A stretch of DNA of 64,000 bases from Caulobacter sp. BK020 (GTDB lineage: Bacteria > Pseudomonadota > Alphaproteobacteria > Caulobacterales > Caulobacteraceae): the NCBI RefSeq assembly GCF_004342605.1, contig NZ_SLZL01000016.1:1-64000 (forward strand), read 5' to 3'. Each line of letters starts with the position of its first letter. Within the stretch, counting starts at the first letter, position 1. Below are positions 1-8,259 of this stretch, piece after piece. The notes beneath the pieces were generated by a model. It saw only the letters and a program-made list of their open reading frames with translations. It was not told the DNA's origin and did not search any database. A program made the translations under genes and the position numbers.

Positions 1-105
1 CTGCGCAAGATCGCCGAGAACGAACTCTCCAGCCTGGGCGACACCTCCACCCTGGCCGATCCCTCCGTCGTCGATGACCTGGTGAAGAATCGCACCCACG
101 CATGA
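1..105 (+). CDS. C-terminal end of an unidentified protein
   Basis: The first 34 codons are open in frame 1 and end at a TGA at 103-105. The start lies left of the window. The visible tail is polar and acidic (it ends [10 protein letters not shown]), with no motif that I can assign to a family. Codon use looks like the neighbouring genes, with G or C in most third positions. It could be the end of any soluble enzyme or regulator; no function is proposed. Confidence 0.5.
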   Translation: MRKIAENELSSLGDTSTLADPSVVDDLVKNRTHA

Positions 106-485
106 GGTGCGGCGCTCCGCCCCAACCTGAATCCGAGGCTCGGCCGGAAAACGCCGATCGTTGGGTTCAATCCCAATCCAGAAGGCTTTAGCCTTTCGCT
201 CATGCGTGGCCCAACTCTTGTCGTAGCGGATGACGCTGACGGGGCCGGCGCTGGGCTGGGCGCGGGACCCCAAGCCCGACCGGCTGCGCGAGATCGAAGG
301 CGGCGGTGGCGCTGGAGGCGCGCACCGATCCCAGCGGCCGCGGCGGCGAGGTGATGTCGGGGATATCCTCAACGCTCTCCGCCTTCGCACCGCGAAACTT
401 TGATCTCGAAGGCGTATGGTTGACTTGGATCAAGGCGCCTGACCGCTGTTCTCGGAAGCTGCAAGCATCCGCAAAGGTTTCAACC
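106..485. other. Gap of about 380 bases without a confident gene
   Basis: Between the left-edge gene tail and the small metal-type gene at 486 both strands have open frames, but none has a good ribosome site or a recognisable product. A minus-strand stretch around 150-240 reads like coding sequence (it contains VIRYDKSWATHER) without a credible start or stop, so it may be a decayed gene fragment. The region just before 486 presumably carries the promoter of the small-protein operon. Confidence 0.35.
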
Positions 486-824
486 ATGGCCCAGCTGCTT
501 GAGATCCTTCCGCTCCTTGCCGCCCTGACCGCCGCGCCGGCCTTCGCCGCCCAGGCGGATCCGCATGCGGGACACCATCCGGCCGCCCCAGCGGAAACGC
601 CCAAGGCGCCCGCCGCTCCGGCAACCGACGCCAAGTCCGCCAAGCAGGGCTGTCCGATGATGGACGGCGAGGCGCCCGCCAATCCCGTCCCCATCGCCGG
701 CAAGGGGGCCGACGGCAAGATGATGATGGACGGTAAGGCCATGCATTGCATGTCCCCGCCGGTCGCCGCCGAGGGCGTGAGATCGTCCCCCGACCACGAC
801 CATCCCGCTCCTGCGCCGAAGTAG
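486..824 (+). CDS. Small exported Met/His-rich protein, probable copper-binding
   Basis: The 112-residue product starts MAQLLEILPLLAALTAAPA, a short hydrophobic segment ending in AFAA that looks like a Sec signal peptide cleaved near residue 22. The mature part has HAGHH at its N-terminus, then CPMMDG, KMMMDGK and HCMSPP, spacing typical of soft-metal (copper or silver) sites. The start at 486 is chosen because the signal peptide begins there and AAAGG lies upstream; a longer frame from 306 has no leader-like N-terminus. Two further small membrane or metal-type genes follow within 20-30 bases, so it is probably the first gene of a small metal-response operon. No characterised family was recognised. 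Confidence 0.6.
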   Translation: MAQLLEILPLLAALTAAPAFAAQADPHAGHHPAAPAETPKAPAAPATDAKSAKQGCPMMDGEAPANPVPIAGKGADGKMMMDGKAMHCMSPPVAAEGVRSSPDHDHPAPAPK

Positions 825-840
825 CTCGAAAGGAACCGGC

Positions 841-1104
841 ATGGCCGACAGGACACGAAGCTTCGCGATGATGACCTTTGTGGCGGCCATCGCGGCGGGC
901 GGATTTTGGCTCCTACGCGAGCACTGGCGGCATGTCGCCGGCTATCTGGGCTATCTGCCCTATCTGCTCTTTCTTGCCTGCCCGCTGATGCACCTGTTCA
1001 TGCATCACGGTCATGGTCACGGAGACCACGGACATGACCTGTTGCAAGACGGCCGAAACACCCCTCCGGCTGGAGGCAAGCCCGGCCCAGGGCTCCCCCG
1101 CTAG
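841..1104 (+). CDS. DUF2933-type small membrane protein
   Basis: The 87-residue product has two hydrophobic segments, roughly residues 8-24 and 36-54, followed by a His-rich tail (HHGHGHGDHGHD). This arrangement is typical of the DUF2933 family, small inner-membrane proteins often found beside copper-resistance genes. The ribosome site AAGGA sits about 7 bases before the ATG, and the gene begins 16 bases after the previous stop, so the two are probably cotranscribed. The last 70 bases overlap another, Cys-rich reading frame in a different phase. Role in metal handling is inferred from the His tail and neighbours only. Confidence 0.65.
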   Translation: MADRTRSFAMMTFVAAIAAGGFWLLREHWRHVAGYLGYLPYLLFLACPLMHLFMHHGHGHGDHGHDLLQDGRNTPPAGGKPGPGLPR

Positions 1105-1252
1105 CGGCTCCACGGCGTTGGTCGAACCTGCCGGCGACCCGCGCGACCCGGCGGGATGCTGTTGCGCGTCCGGCGATGCGGCGGCAACCGAAACCAAGCC
1201 CGCGCCTGTAGCGGACGCCGCGGCAAAAGGCTGCTGCGGCGGCAAGGACTGA
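1034..1252 (+). CDS. Small Cys-rich protein overlapping the previous gene
   Basis: A 72-residue frame begins at the ATG at 1034 (MTCCKTAETP) inside the end of the preceding membrane-protein gene and in another phase. It carries a CCC cluster near the middle and ends KGCCGGKD, like short metal-binding proteins in copper loci. An ATG at 1013 in the same frame would add seven residues. Beyond 1104 this is the only sensible frame up to the SRPBCC gene, which favours it being real. The 71-base overlap is unusual and no clear ribosome site precedes it, so translation may be coupled to the upstream gene. Confidence 0.45.
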   Translation: MTCCKTAETPLRLEASPAQGSPASGSTALVEPAGDPRDPAGCCCASGDAAATETKPAPVADAAAKGCCGGKD

Positions 1253-1267
1253 GTCCAGGCGTGGTCG

Positions 1268-1747
1268 ATGAAGCGAGCCTTCGAAACCGTCATCGATGTC
1301 GCGACCTCGCCCCAGCAGTTGTTCGCCCGTCTTGATGAGCATGCGAGGCTCGCCGCGCACATGCAGCGGCGCTCGGCCATGATGGGCGGCGGCCGGATGA
1401 CTTACGAATTCGACGAAGGCCGCGGCCAAGCCGTCGGATCGCACATCAGGATGGGTGGCTCGGCGTTTGGTCTTTCGCTCGCAGTCGACGAGGTGGTGAC
1501 CGAACGCGATCCGCCGCGCCGGAAGGTATGGAGGACGGCCGGCGAGACGCGGCTGATGATCTTGGATGCCTACGAGATGGGCTTTGATCTTGTGGCTACG
1601 CCCACCGGGTCGCGGCTGCGGGTCTGGATCACCTATGAGCTTCCCAAGGGCTTGGCCGGCCGCCTGCTTGGCCTGGTGTTGGCGCCCGCCTACGCCCGCT
1701 GGTGCGTAGGCCGAATGGCCCGCGACGCCGCCGAGCAATGGGGCTAG
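1268..1747 (+). CDS. SRPBCC family (START-like) protein
   Basis: The 159-residue product has the layout of the SRPBCC/polyketide-cyclase fold: an N-terminal strand (FETVIDVATSPQQLFARL) like the first strand of that family, a central set of strands (GSHIRMGGSAFGLSLAVDEVV), and a long C-terminal helix containing ARDAAEQW. These proteins bind hydrophobic ligands in a cavity and many have no known substrate. It follows the Cys-rich frame by 15 bases and is probably the last gene of the small operon starting at 486. No catalytic residues are assignable. Confidence 0.6.
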   Translation: MKRAFETVIDVATSPQQLFARLDEHARLAAHMQRRSAMMGGGRMTYEFDEGRGQAVGSHIRMGGSAFGLSLAVDEVVTERDPPRRKVWRTAGETRLMILDAYEMGFDLVATPTGSRLRVWITYELPKGLAGRLLGLVLAPAYARWCVGRMARDAAEQWG

Positions 1748-1880
1748 CGGTTCGCGGCGGAGGTCGCGACGATTCGTGTTCGGTTCTCACAATCCACCGC
1801 CGGCTCAGGCGATCTGGCGCCGTTGGAACTTGAATCGAGGCTGCGAGTCTGCTCCTGGCCCGGCGGCGCCGTCGGAAAAC

Positions 1881-2810
1881 TCAGTCGGGCGCCGCAGCGC
1901 CTTGGCGCACCGTGTCTATGAAGGCGCGCAAGGCCGGGCTCATCTGCCGTTGCCGAGCAAAGCAAAGGTGATGGCCAGGGAATGGTTCGCACCAAGCCTC
2001 CAGCATCGGGACCAGCCGGCCTTCGGCGATAGCGTGGCGAGCGGTGCGCTCGACCGAGAAGGCGACGCCGGCGCCGTCAATGGCGGCCTTTAGCGCCATG
2101 TCCTTGCTGTTGACGATCAGTGGCCCATCGACCTCGACTTCGAACCAGGCGCCGTTCTCGAAGAACTCCCAGCGATAGGGCTGGGCGCGGCCCGGCCACC
2201 GCCAGCGGATGCAGTCGTGGCCTAGCAGGTCGCGGGGATGAGCCGGCAGGCCGCGCTCCGCGACATAACTTGGGGCGGCGACAGGAACCTGCCGCACCGG
2301 CGGCTCCAGAGGCACGGCGATCATGTCGCGCTCAATGACCTCGCCGATGCGGATGGCGACGTCGAAACCCGACGCCACCGTGTCCACCACCTCGTCATCG
2401 ACGGTGATGTCCAGGACGACCTTGGGATAGGCGCGGCGGAATGCGGGCAGGATCGGCTGAACGTACAGGTCGGCGGCCGAGCGGAAAACGTGGACCCGCA
2501 CCGTCCCCGAAGGCTGATCCTGATAGAGCCGGACTTGGCCGACAGCTTGGCTGAGTTCGGCCACGGCGGGGGCGACGCGGTGAAGCAGCGTCTCGCCCGC
2601 CTCGGTCAGGGAGACGCTACGGGTGGTGCGGTTCAGCAGACGCACCCCGATCCGGTCCTCGAAGGCGCGCACGACTTGACTGAGCGCCGAGGGCGTGACG
2701 CCCAGGGTCTCGGCGGCGCGGGTGAAGCTGAGCGCCCGGCCCACGGCCACGAACGCGCGCAGATGGGCGAAGTCGCCGCTGCTCAGCAGTGCGTCAGTGC
2801 TCAAGGTCAT
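1881..2810 (-). CDS. LysR family transcriptional regulator
   Basis: At 309 residues it matches LysR length. The N-terminal winged helix-turn-helix is visible (LRAFVAVGRALSFTRAAETL, then TPSALSQVVRAFEDRIGVRL and the LNRTTRSVSLTEAGE wing). The C-terminal two-lobed effector domain follows, with the usual DVAIRIGE segment. It is divergent from the SDR gene at 2903, with 92 bases between the starts, the classic arrangement in which a LysR protein controls its neighbour. A palindrome CAGAAT-N7-ATTCTG in that gap is a candidate binding site. The effector is unknown. Confidence 0.9.
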   Translation of the reverse strand: MTLSTDALLSSGDFAHLRAFVAVGRALSFTRAAETLGVTPSALSQVVRAFEDRIGVRLLNRTTRSVSLTEAGETLLHRVAPAVAELSQAVGQVRLYQDQPSGTVRVHVFRSAADLYVQPILPAFRRAYPKVVLDITVDDEVVDTVASGFDVAIRIGEVIERDMIAVPLEPPVRQVPVAAPSYVAERGLPAHPRDLLGHDCIRWRWPGRAQPYRWEFFENGAWFEVEVDGPLIVNSKDMALKAAIDGAGVAFSVERTARHAIAEGRLVPMLEAWCEPFPGHHLCFARQRQMSPALRAFIDTVRQGAAAPD

Positions 2811-2836
2811 TGTTTAGCGCATCTTACAAGCTCACG

Positions 2837-2855
2837 CAGAATTGGCTCCATTCTG
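2837..2855. promoter_or_regulatory. Candidate LysR box between divergent genes
   Basis: CAGAAT-N7-ATTCTG is a perfect 6-base inverted repeat that fits the T-N11-A logic of LysR sites. It lies 26 bases upstream of the LysR start and 47 bases upstream of the SDR start, so one site could serve autoregulation and target control. Confidence 0.5.
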
Positions 2856-2902
2856 AAGACGCAAAAGGAGGCGCACAAGTCGCGCCTCACAAGGAGCATG
2901 CG

Positions 2903-3736
2903 ATGACGAAGCATTGGTTCATTACCGGGATTTCGCGCGGCCTGGGGCTGGCGCTGGCCCAGGCCGCGTTGGCGCGGGGCGACACCGTGGTCGGCACGGT
3001 CCGTTCGGGCGCGCCGGAGATCGAGGCGGGGCCGGGGACGCTGCATGTCCTGACACTGGACGTCACCGACGGCGTGGCCATCGAGCGGGTGGTCGCCGAG
3101 GCCTTCCGCCGGGCGCAAGGGCGGTTGGACGTCGTGGTGAACAATGCGGGCTACGGCCTGTTGGGCGCGCTGGAAGACGCCAGCGACGAGGAGGCCCAGC
3201 GCCTGTTCTCCACCGACGTCTTCGGGCCATTCAGGGTGATCCGCGCGGCCTTGCCCCGGCTGCGGGCCCAGGGCGAGGCGCGGATCCTTAACATCACGTC
3301 GATCGCGGGCCGGGCGCCGGGCGTGGGGTCGGCGCTGTACGCCGCGGCCAAGTACGCGTTGGAGGGCTTGACGGCGTCTCTGCACCAGGAGGTCGAGCCG
3401 CTGGGCGTCAAGCTGACCGCCGTCGCGCCGGGGGCCTTTCGCACGGACTTCCTGTCGACGCACTCGATCCGTCTGAGCGCCCCAAAGGCTGCGGGCTATG
3501 ACGCGACGGTCGGCAGGGCCAGGCAGGCTTTCTCGTCGATGGCCGGCCAGCAGCTGGGCGATCCCGACCGCGCGGCCGACGCCTTGCTGCGCATCGTCGA
3601 TGCACCTGATCCGCCGCTGCACCTGCTGCTCGGCTCCGACGCCTTACGTCGGGCGCGCGCCAAGCTCGCGGCGGTCGAGGCGGAGATCGCGACTTGGGAG
3701 GACCTCACGATCAGCACCGACTTCCCGGAAGCTTGA
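2903..3736 (+). CDS. Short-chain dehydrogenase/reductase
   Basis: The 277-residue product is a classical SDR: an N-terminal nucleotide-binding motif (ITGISRGLGLALA), the NNAGYG motif near residue 80, a catalytic Ser followed by YAAAKYALEG near residues 145-160, and a C-terminal specificity region. The GISRGLG form suggests NADP(H) or NAD(H) use without fixing it. The ATG at 2903 is preferred because AAGGAG lies 7 bases upstream; a longer frame exists only by running into the LysR promoter region. It is divergent from that LysR gene and probably its target. The substrate is not predictable. Confidence 0.88.
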   Translation: MTKHWFITGISRGLGLALAQAALARGDTVVGTVRSGAPEIEAGPGTLHVLTLDVTDGVAIERVVAEAFRRAQGRLDVVVNNAGYGLLGALEDASDEEAQRLFSTDVFGPFRVIRAALPRLRAQGEARILNITSIAGRAPGVGSALYAAAKYALEGLTASLHQEVEPLGVKLTAVAPGAFRTDFLSTHSIRLSAPKAAGYDATVGRARQAFSSMAGQQLGDPDRAADALLRIVDAPDPPLHLLLGSDALRRARAKLAAVEAEIATWEDLTISTDFPEA

Positions 3737-3787
3737 GGTGGAAGGAGGAGCCGTCGCGCGGCGCCGGCAAACCGGAAGGAGACGAAC

Positions 3788-5209
3788 TTGAAGCATGCCC
3801 TAGGCCCAGGCGCCCCTCGGGACCCTCGCAGATGGACCGCTCTGGTGATCCTGCTGGCAGGGGCGTTTCTGCCTCCGCTGGATTTCTTTATCGTCAATGT
3901 GGCGTTGCCGTCGATCCGGACGGACCTACACGCTTCAGCAGCCGTGATGCAGCTGGTCATCTCCGGCTACGCCACAGCCTATGCGGTGATGCTCGTCACC
4001 GGAGGGCGCCTGGGCGACCTTTACGGGCGTCGGAACATCTTCCTGATCGGCATGGCGGGCTTTGCAGCGTCGTCGGCCTTGTGCGGTTGGGCATCGACCG
4101 CCCCGACCCTGATCGTCGGTCGCGTCCTTCAGGGGGTGTCGGCCGCCGTCATGGCGCCCCAGGCCCTGGCCTCGATCAATGCGATCTTCCAGGAAGACGA
4201 AAAATCCAAGGCGCTCAGCCTGTATGCGATGACGTTTGGACTGGCGTCCATGGCGGGTCTGTTTCTGGGCGGGGCCTTGATCGCGCTCGATATCTTTGGG
4301 CTCGGCTGGCGAAGCCTATTCCTCGTCAACCTGCCCGTGATTGCGCTCGCCGCGCCGGCGGCGCTCATCCTGGTGACGGACACACGATCGGATCGTCCAA
4401 GCCAGCTGGACGTCGGGGGCGCCGTGCTGCTCGCGCTTGGCCTTTTCGTGCTCATCGCGCCGCTGATCGAAGGTCGTGAGCAGGGGTGGCCGCCGTGGGC
4501 TTTCGTCCTGCTGGCCGCCGCCGCCCCGCTCTTGCTCGCGTTCTGGCGATTTGAGCGAAGGCTGGAGATCGCCGGTGGCGACCCGATCGTCGCCCCAGCC
4601 CTTCTTCAGCTCCCTGGGCTCATGCGCGGCCTGCTTGCCGCTCTGTTCTTCTACGTCGTTGCGGCCTTCTGGCTGATCTTTTCGATCTACCAGCAAGAGG
4701 GACTGGGTCGGACGCCTTTCGCGGCCGGGTTGGCGATCCTTCCGGCCGCTGCCGGCTTCTTTCTTGGCCCGTTCTTCAGTGGGCGCGTGCGCAAAGTGTT
4801 CGGGCGGTACGCGGCGGCAGCCGGAATGGGCGTGCAAGCTGCGGGGCTGGCGGCGACGGCAGTTATGATCTCAGCCGGCGTTCCGCGCTTTCTGTTCGTG
4901 GCGTTGTTCCTCGTCGGCGTGGGGCAGGGGATCGCGCTTCCGAATCTGGTCCAGACCGTTGTCCGCGGGATCGACAAGACGCGGTCGGGACTGGCGTCCG
5001 GCTTGGTCAATTCGATGTTTCAGATCAGTGGGGCGTTGGCGGCCGCGCTGATCGGCGGACTGTTCTTTTCGGTGCTGGGATCGGCGACCGACGCAAAATC
5101 TATCGGCCACGCCTACAGCATCGCGGCCCTCGGGATCGCTGTCTGTCTTCTCATCGCTGGATGGCTGTCCAGCGACCCTGCCATCCGCAGGAAAGGTGGC
5201 CGCCCATAA
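3788..5209 (+). CDS. DHA2-type MFS exporter (EmrB/QacA-like)
   Basis: The 473-residue protein has about 14 hydrophobic segments, the count expected for the DHA2 drug:H+ antiporters. The N-terminal half has the motif-C-like LDFFIVNVALPSI and motif A between segments 2 and 3 (GGRLGDLYGRRNIFLIG). A TTG start at 3788 is chosen because GGAAGGAG ends about 7 bases before it. It lies 51 bases after the SDR gene and may share its promoter. Export of a toxic organic compound is the family role; the compound is unknown. Confidence 0.85.
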   Translation: MKHALGPGAPRDPRRWTALVILLAGAFLPPLDFFIVNVALPSIRTDLHASAAVMQLVISGYATAYAVMLVTGGRLGDLYGRRNIFLIGMAGFAASSALCGWASTAPTLIVGRVLQGVSAAVMAPQALASINAIFQEDEKSKALSLYAMTFGLASMAGLFLGGALIALDIFGLGWRSLFLVNLPVIALAAPAALILVTDTRSDRPSQLDVGGAVLLALGLFVLIAPLIEGREQGWPPWAFVLLAAAAPLLLAFWRFERRLEIAGGDPIVAPALLQLPGLMRGLLAALFFYVVAAFWLIFSIYQQEGLGRTPFAAGLAILPAAAGFFLGPFFSGRVRKVFGRYAAAAGMGVQAAGLAATAVMISAGVPRFLFVALFLVGVGQGIALPNLVQTVVRGIDKTRSGLASGLVNSMFQISGALAAALIGGLFFSVLGSATDAKSIGHAYSIAALGIAVCLLIAGWLSSDPAIRRKGGRP

Positions 5210-5280
5210 TCCGCGGACCAGGACGTTCAGGCCCTTCGGCGACCTCGCAGACCGAAACCATCTTACACACAGGAACTGAC

Positions 5281-5589
5281 ATGAACGTCACCGCTCTTCG
5301 TCTCGCGGGCAAACACGCGCTCGTCACTGGCGCATCCCGTGGCATAGGTGCGGCCATAGCGCTGAAGCTGGCTGAAGACGGCGCCGACGTCGCTATCACC
5401 TATGACGGGTTCGGAGGATTCTCGACCTGGGCATTGACGGGCGAGGCAGCATCGGCACGGACTAGAAGCGGTGGGGTTCAGGTCTTCGCGCCCCGTCCGA
5501 CACCGGCTCCAAGCGCCGCTGGATCGAGCCTTAGCCATTTCCAATCCCCGCACCCTCAATTCTCTGAAACCCTGAACCAATTCAGGTGA
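5281..5589 (+). pseudogene. Truncated SDR gene at a recombination scar
   Basis: The first 43 codons encode a normal SDR N-terminus: LAGKHALVTGASRGIGAAI, with the Rossmann glycine motif, then LAEDGADVAITY. After about position 5410 the frame continues for 60 codons of Pro/Ser/Arg-rich sequence with none of the later SDR motifs (no NNAG, no YxxxK). An intact SDR is about 250 residues, so some 200 are missing. The sequence then runs straight into a tRNA-like 3' end at 5588. The break is best read as an insertion or deletion junction. The ribosome site and start remain, so a short product could still be made. Confidence 0.7.
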
Positions 5590-5633
5590 CTACGAATCTG
5601 AGGGTCGGGCGTTCGAATCGTCCGGGCGCGCCA
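5588..5633 (+). other. 3' half of a tRNA-Arg(ACG), att-site-like remnant
   Basis: The sequence starts in an anticodon loop (CTACGAA, anticodon ACG) and continues with the 3' anticodon stem TCTGA and a T-arm whose loop TTCGAAT is closed by GGGCG/CGTCC. It ends in an acceptor strand and CCA at 5631-5633. The 5' half (D-arm and acceptor strand) is absent, and one base appears missing between the T stem and acceptor strand compared with the usual CGGGCGCGCCA end. A 3' tRNA half of this kind is the normal product of tyrosine-integrase insertion into a tRNA gene. No integrase gene is visible in the window. Confidence 0.7.
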
Positions 5634-5675
5634 TTTTCTCCCAGGCTTATCAATTCGCGCTCGAACTCGGCCGCG

Positions 5676-5807
5676 TCGCTGAAAGCCGGATCAGTCGCGC
5701 CGTCTGTGATGCGCAAGACGCGGTCGGCGTTCAAACGCCCAAATCGCCTTGACGTGGGCTTGGCCGAGATCGGCCGGATCGAGCGCACGCTGTTCACGCT
5801 TGGTGGC
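5676..5807 (+). pseudogene. Tn3-family transposase fragment
   Basis: About 44 codons read LKAGSVAPSVMRK followed by LAEIGRIERTLFTL, closely resembling the conserved C-terminal region of Tn3-family DDE transposases (typically TGTVTASLMLRKL and LREIGRIERTLFMLDW). The rest of the roughly 1000-residue protein is missing on both sides, and the frame then runs into Arg/Gly-rich noise. No terminal inverted repeats were identified. It sits 43 bases after the tRNA remnant. Confidence 0.65.
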
Positions 5808-5872
5808 GCGCCTTTCCGGGCGCAGCCAATGGCGAACCTGGACCCTGGCGAACTTCAGAGGCGCAATCGACG

Positions 5873-5896
5873 CGGCGAGGCGGCGAGGCGGCGAGG
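5873..5896. repeat. Three tandem copies of an 8-base unit
   Basis: CGGCGAGG is repeated three times without interruption, directly beyond the stop codon of the minus-strand aminotransferase gene. Copy-number change would not affect that protein unless it extended past 5905. Confidence 0.75.
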
Positions 5897-5904
5897 CGGC
5901 GGCG

Positions 5905-7182
5905 CTAGGCGTCGACCATGGCGTGGAGAATGGCGAGCTTGGCCACCGGCTCGAGCGGGCCGGCTTCCCGGACCGTCTTGAAGGCGTCGTCGGCGACGTT
6001 CAGGGCGAAGTCGATGTCGGCCTCGGTCATGGCCGCGCAGATGAACATGTTGTGCCAGGGGTGCATGTAGACGCCGCGCCGGATCAGGGCGTTGTTCCAG
6101 GCATAGGCCTTGGCCGCGTCGGGATCGTCCTCGAACATGATCAAGGGGATCTGGGCCGGCCCGGTCTGGCGCAGGCCAAAACCGTGGCGTGCGGCGCTTT
6201 CGTCCAGGCCTGCGCGCAGGCGCTCGCCCAGGGCGATGGTGCGCTCCAGATAGTCGGTCTCGCGCACCAGCTTCAGGGTCGCCAGCGCCGCGGCCATCGG
6301 CGCGGCCGAGAACCAGAACGACCCGGTGACGTAGATCGTGGCGGCCGCCATCCGGAAGGCTTCGGCGCCCAGGAGGGCCGAGATCGGGTGGCCGTTGGCG
6401 ATCGCCTTGCCCCAGCTGGACAGGTCCGGCTTGACCCCGACCAGCGACCAGCTGCTGTCGCGCGCCAAACGCAGGCCAGCGCGGACGTCGTCGACGATCA
6501 AGAGGGCGCCGTGCTCGTCGCACAGCTCCCGGGCCCGGCGGGCGTATGCGGGGTTTGGCAGCTCCTGGTCGACGAAGGTGTCGTGCTTGATCGGCGAGGC
6601 GAAGATCGCCGCCAGGTCCGAGCCGGCCTCGCGCACGGCGGCTTCCAGGCTCTCGACGTCGTTGTATTCGTAGAACACCTGGTGGGCGCGGTCGGCGGCC
6701 GTGACGCCGCCCTTCAGCGGCGTGCACCAGGGCGCGGCGCCGTGATAGGCGCCCTTGGCCAGGACGATGGTGTTCTTCTTGGTGTGGTTGCGGGCGATCA
6801 TCATCGCCATGGTCGTGGCGTCGGTGCCGTTCTTGCAGAACATCGCCCAGTCGGCGTGGGAGACCAGGCCGACCATCGCTTCGGCCAGTTCGACCATCTC
6901 CGCGCCGGGGCCGGTCAGGGTGTCGCCCTGGGCCGTTCGGTCAGAATAGGCCTTGTCGATGTCCGCATGGGCGTAGCCGAACAGATTGGGGCCGTAGCCG
7001 CAGAGGAAGTCCAGATAGCGATTGCCGTCGACGTCCCACATGTAGGCGCCCTGGCCGCGACTGAAGAACTGCGGAAAATCGTCGGGCAGCATGAACACGG
7101 ACTGGTGGCCGTACATGCCGTTGGGGATCACCGCCTGGGCGCGCTCGCGCAACGCGGTGTCCTTGCTGTTGGTCCAGACCAT
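5905..7182 (-). CDS. Class III aminotransferase (glutamate-1-semialdehyde mutase-like)
   Basis: The 425-residue product is a PLP fold type I enzyme. It shows CGYGPNLFGYAHADI early, the NGTDAT motif near residue 115 that binds the cofactor phosphate, VDDVRAGLR near 240 (the Asp that contacts the pyridine nitrogen) and WGKAIANGHP near 265 with the Schiff-base lysine. It resembles the HemL-like branch but is not the heme enzyme by context: it sits in a TetR regulon with a sugar kinase and aldolase. The ATG at 7182 follows GGGAGG; the longer frame upstream has no start signal. A palindrome shared with two other promoters lies 16 bases upstream. Substrate unknown. Confidence 0.85.
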   Translation of the reverse strand: MVWTNSKDTALRERAQAVIPNGMYGHQSVFMLPDDFPQFFSRGQGAYMWDVDGNRYLDFLCGYGPNLFGYAHADIDKAYSDRTAQGDTLTGPGAEMVELAEAMVGLVSHADWAMFCKNGTDATTMAMMIARNHTKKNTIVLAKGAYHGAAPWCTPLKGGVTAADRAHQVFYEYNDVESLEAAVREAGSDLAAIFASPIKHDTFVDQELPNPAYARRARELCDEHGALLIVDDVRAGLRLARDSSWSLVGVKPDLSSWGKAIANGHPISALLGAEAFRMAAATIYVTGSFWFSAAPMAAALATLKLVRETDYLERTIALGERLRAGLDESAARHGFGLRQTGPAQIPLIMFEDDPDAAKAYAWNNALIRRGVYMHPWHNMFICAAMTEADIDFALNVADDAFKTVREAGPLEPVAKLAILHAMVDA

Positions 7183-7197
7183 GTCCGCCTCCCATAT

Positions 7198-7213
7198 GGT
7201 AGTTTTCACTACC
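7198..7213. promoter_or_regulatory. TetR-type operator copy 1
   Basis: GGTAGT-TTTC-ACTACC is a perfect palindrome with 6-base arms and a 4-base centre, located 16 bases upstream of the aminotransferase start. It has the same architecture as the sites at 8206 and 10177. Confidence 0.75.
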
Positions 7214-7319
7214 TTACGGGCGGCGCGGCAGGAATCAAGACCTTGAAGCGCGACAGGGACCGAAAAAGGCCGGGCAGGTGGCGGGCGCCGAAATCGCTTA
7301 CACTTTCGGCCGCCAAGCT

Positions 7320-7991
7320 CTAGGCCGGCGTCGGCGCCGTTCGTTTGGCCAGGTCGCGGTAGTAACGACTGATCATCCAGGCGACCTCCTCGAAGATCAG
7401 CTCCTCGTCGAGGGTGGGATCCTCGACCAGCATCTCGATCGCCGCGTACTGCATCTGCTCGGTCAGGCGGAGGGCCACGCGCAGCCGCTCGTCGCTGACG
7501 TGCGGGAGGTTCTTGCGCAGCATGCCAAAGACCTTTTCCAGCACGCGTTGGCTTGAGGCGGCGCGGACCTCCTGCAGCACGGGAATGGCGCGGATGGCGC
7601 GAAGGATCCAGACGCCGCCGGGCTGGCGGCGGGTGACGGCCGTCACGCGTCTTTGCAGATGGATGCTGCTTTCGACCGCCGTCTCCGGGGTCCAGTTGGC
7701 CCCTTCCTCCTGCAGCCAGGCGAAGACCTCGTCGTCCTGGGCGTCCATCAGGCGGCGCGCCAGTTCCGAGAGCAGGGCGTACTTGTTGGGAAAATACCGA
7801 TAGAGCGCCGGCGGCGACAGGCCCGCGCGCTCGCATACCAGATTGGTGTTCAGGCGTTCGAAGCCGACCTCGGCGAGCAGCTCCCCGGTCGTGGCGAGGA
7901 TCATCTCGAAGGTGTTTATGCCGTTGCGGCGCGAGGGCCGCGACTTGGCCTCAAGATCGGGTTGGGTCACCAGGTCCAGTCTCTTCGTCAT
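7320..7991 (-). CDS. TetR family transcriptional regulator
   Basis: The 223-residue protein has a TetR N-terminal helix-turn-helix at about residues 25-70: ILATTGELLAEVGFERLNTN, then CERAGLSPPALYRYFPNKYAL. The all-helical ligand/dimer domain follows. I place the start at the ATG at 7991 (MTKRLDL), because the 46 residues gained by the longer frame are Arg/Pro-rich and unlike protein. It lies between the aminotransferase gene and the divergent kinase-aldolase pair, and three neighbouring promoters share one palindrome, so it is the natural candidate for the protein that binds it. The ligand is unknown and autoregulation is uncertain, since the nearest site is 215 bases upstream of its start. 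Confidence 0.88.
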   Translation of the reverse strand: MTKRLDLVTQPDLEAKSRPSRRNGINTFEMILATTGELLAEVGFERLNTNLVCERAGLSPPALYRYFPNKYALLSELARRLMDAQDDEVFAWLQEEGANWTPETAVESSIHLQRRVTAVTRRQPGGVWILRAIRAIPVLQEVRAASSQRVLEKVFGMLRKNLPHVSDERLRVALRLTEQMQYAAIEMLVEDPTLDEELIFEEVAWMISRYYRDLAKRTAPTPA

Positions 7992-8205
7992 CGGATGATC
8001 CCACGCCGCCTCGTGGCGCGGGCGGGACCCTGCCCCTTTCCATACCCTCCGCCGGGCGCGCGAGGAAGGGCCGCCCCCGCTCGGCGGGGCGCGCGGGACC
8101 CCAAGGCTGCGGGGATGGTTGTACGTCATCAGGTCCTCGCCCAGGCTGTCGGTTGCGGGCGAACAGGGCCGCCTCGGCGGATCGGCATAGCGCCTTGCCA
8201 GAACA

Positions 8206-8221
8206 GATAGTTTTTACTATC
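8206..8221. promoter_or_regulatory. TetR-type operator copy 2
   Basis: GATAGT-TTTT-ACTATC is a perfect palindrome, 38 bases upstream of the GTG start of the kinase gene and in the gap between divergent tetR and kinase genes. It is the best match to the common form RRTAGTTTNNACTAYC. Confidence 0.78.
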
Positions 8222-8259
8222 ATATCCCCGAAATGACAGAACAACCGGGGAGAAACGCC

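Noticed and set aside
5588..5633. Intact tRNA-Arg gene
   Set aside because: There is no D-arm, no 5' acceptor strand and no complete anticodon stem, so only the 3' half is present.
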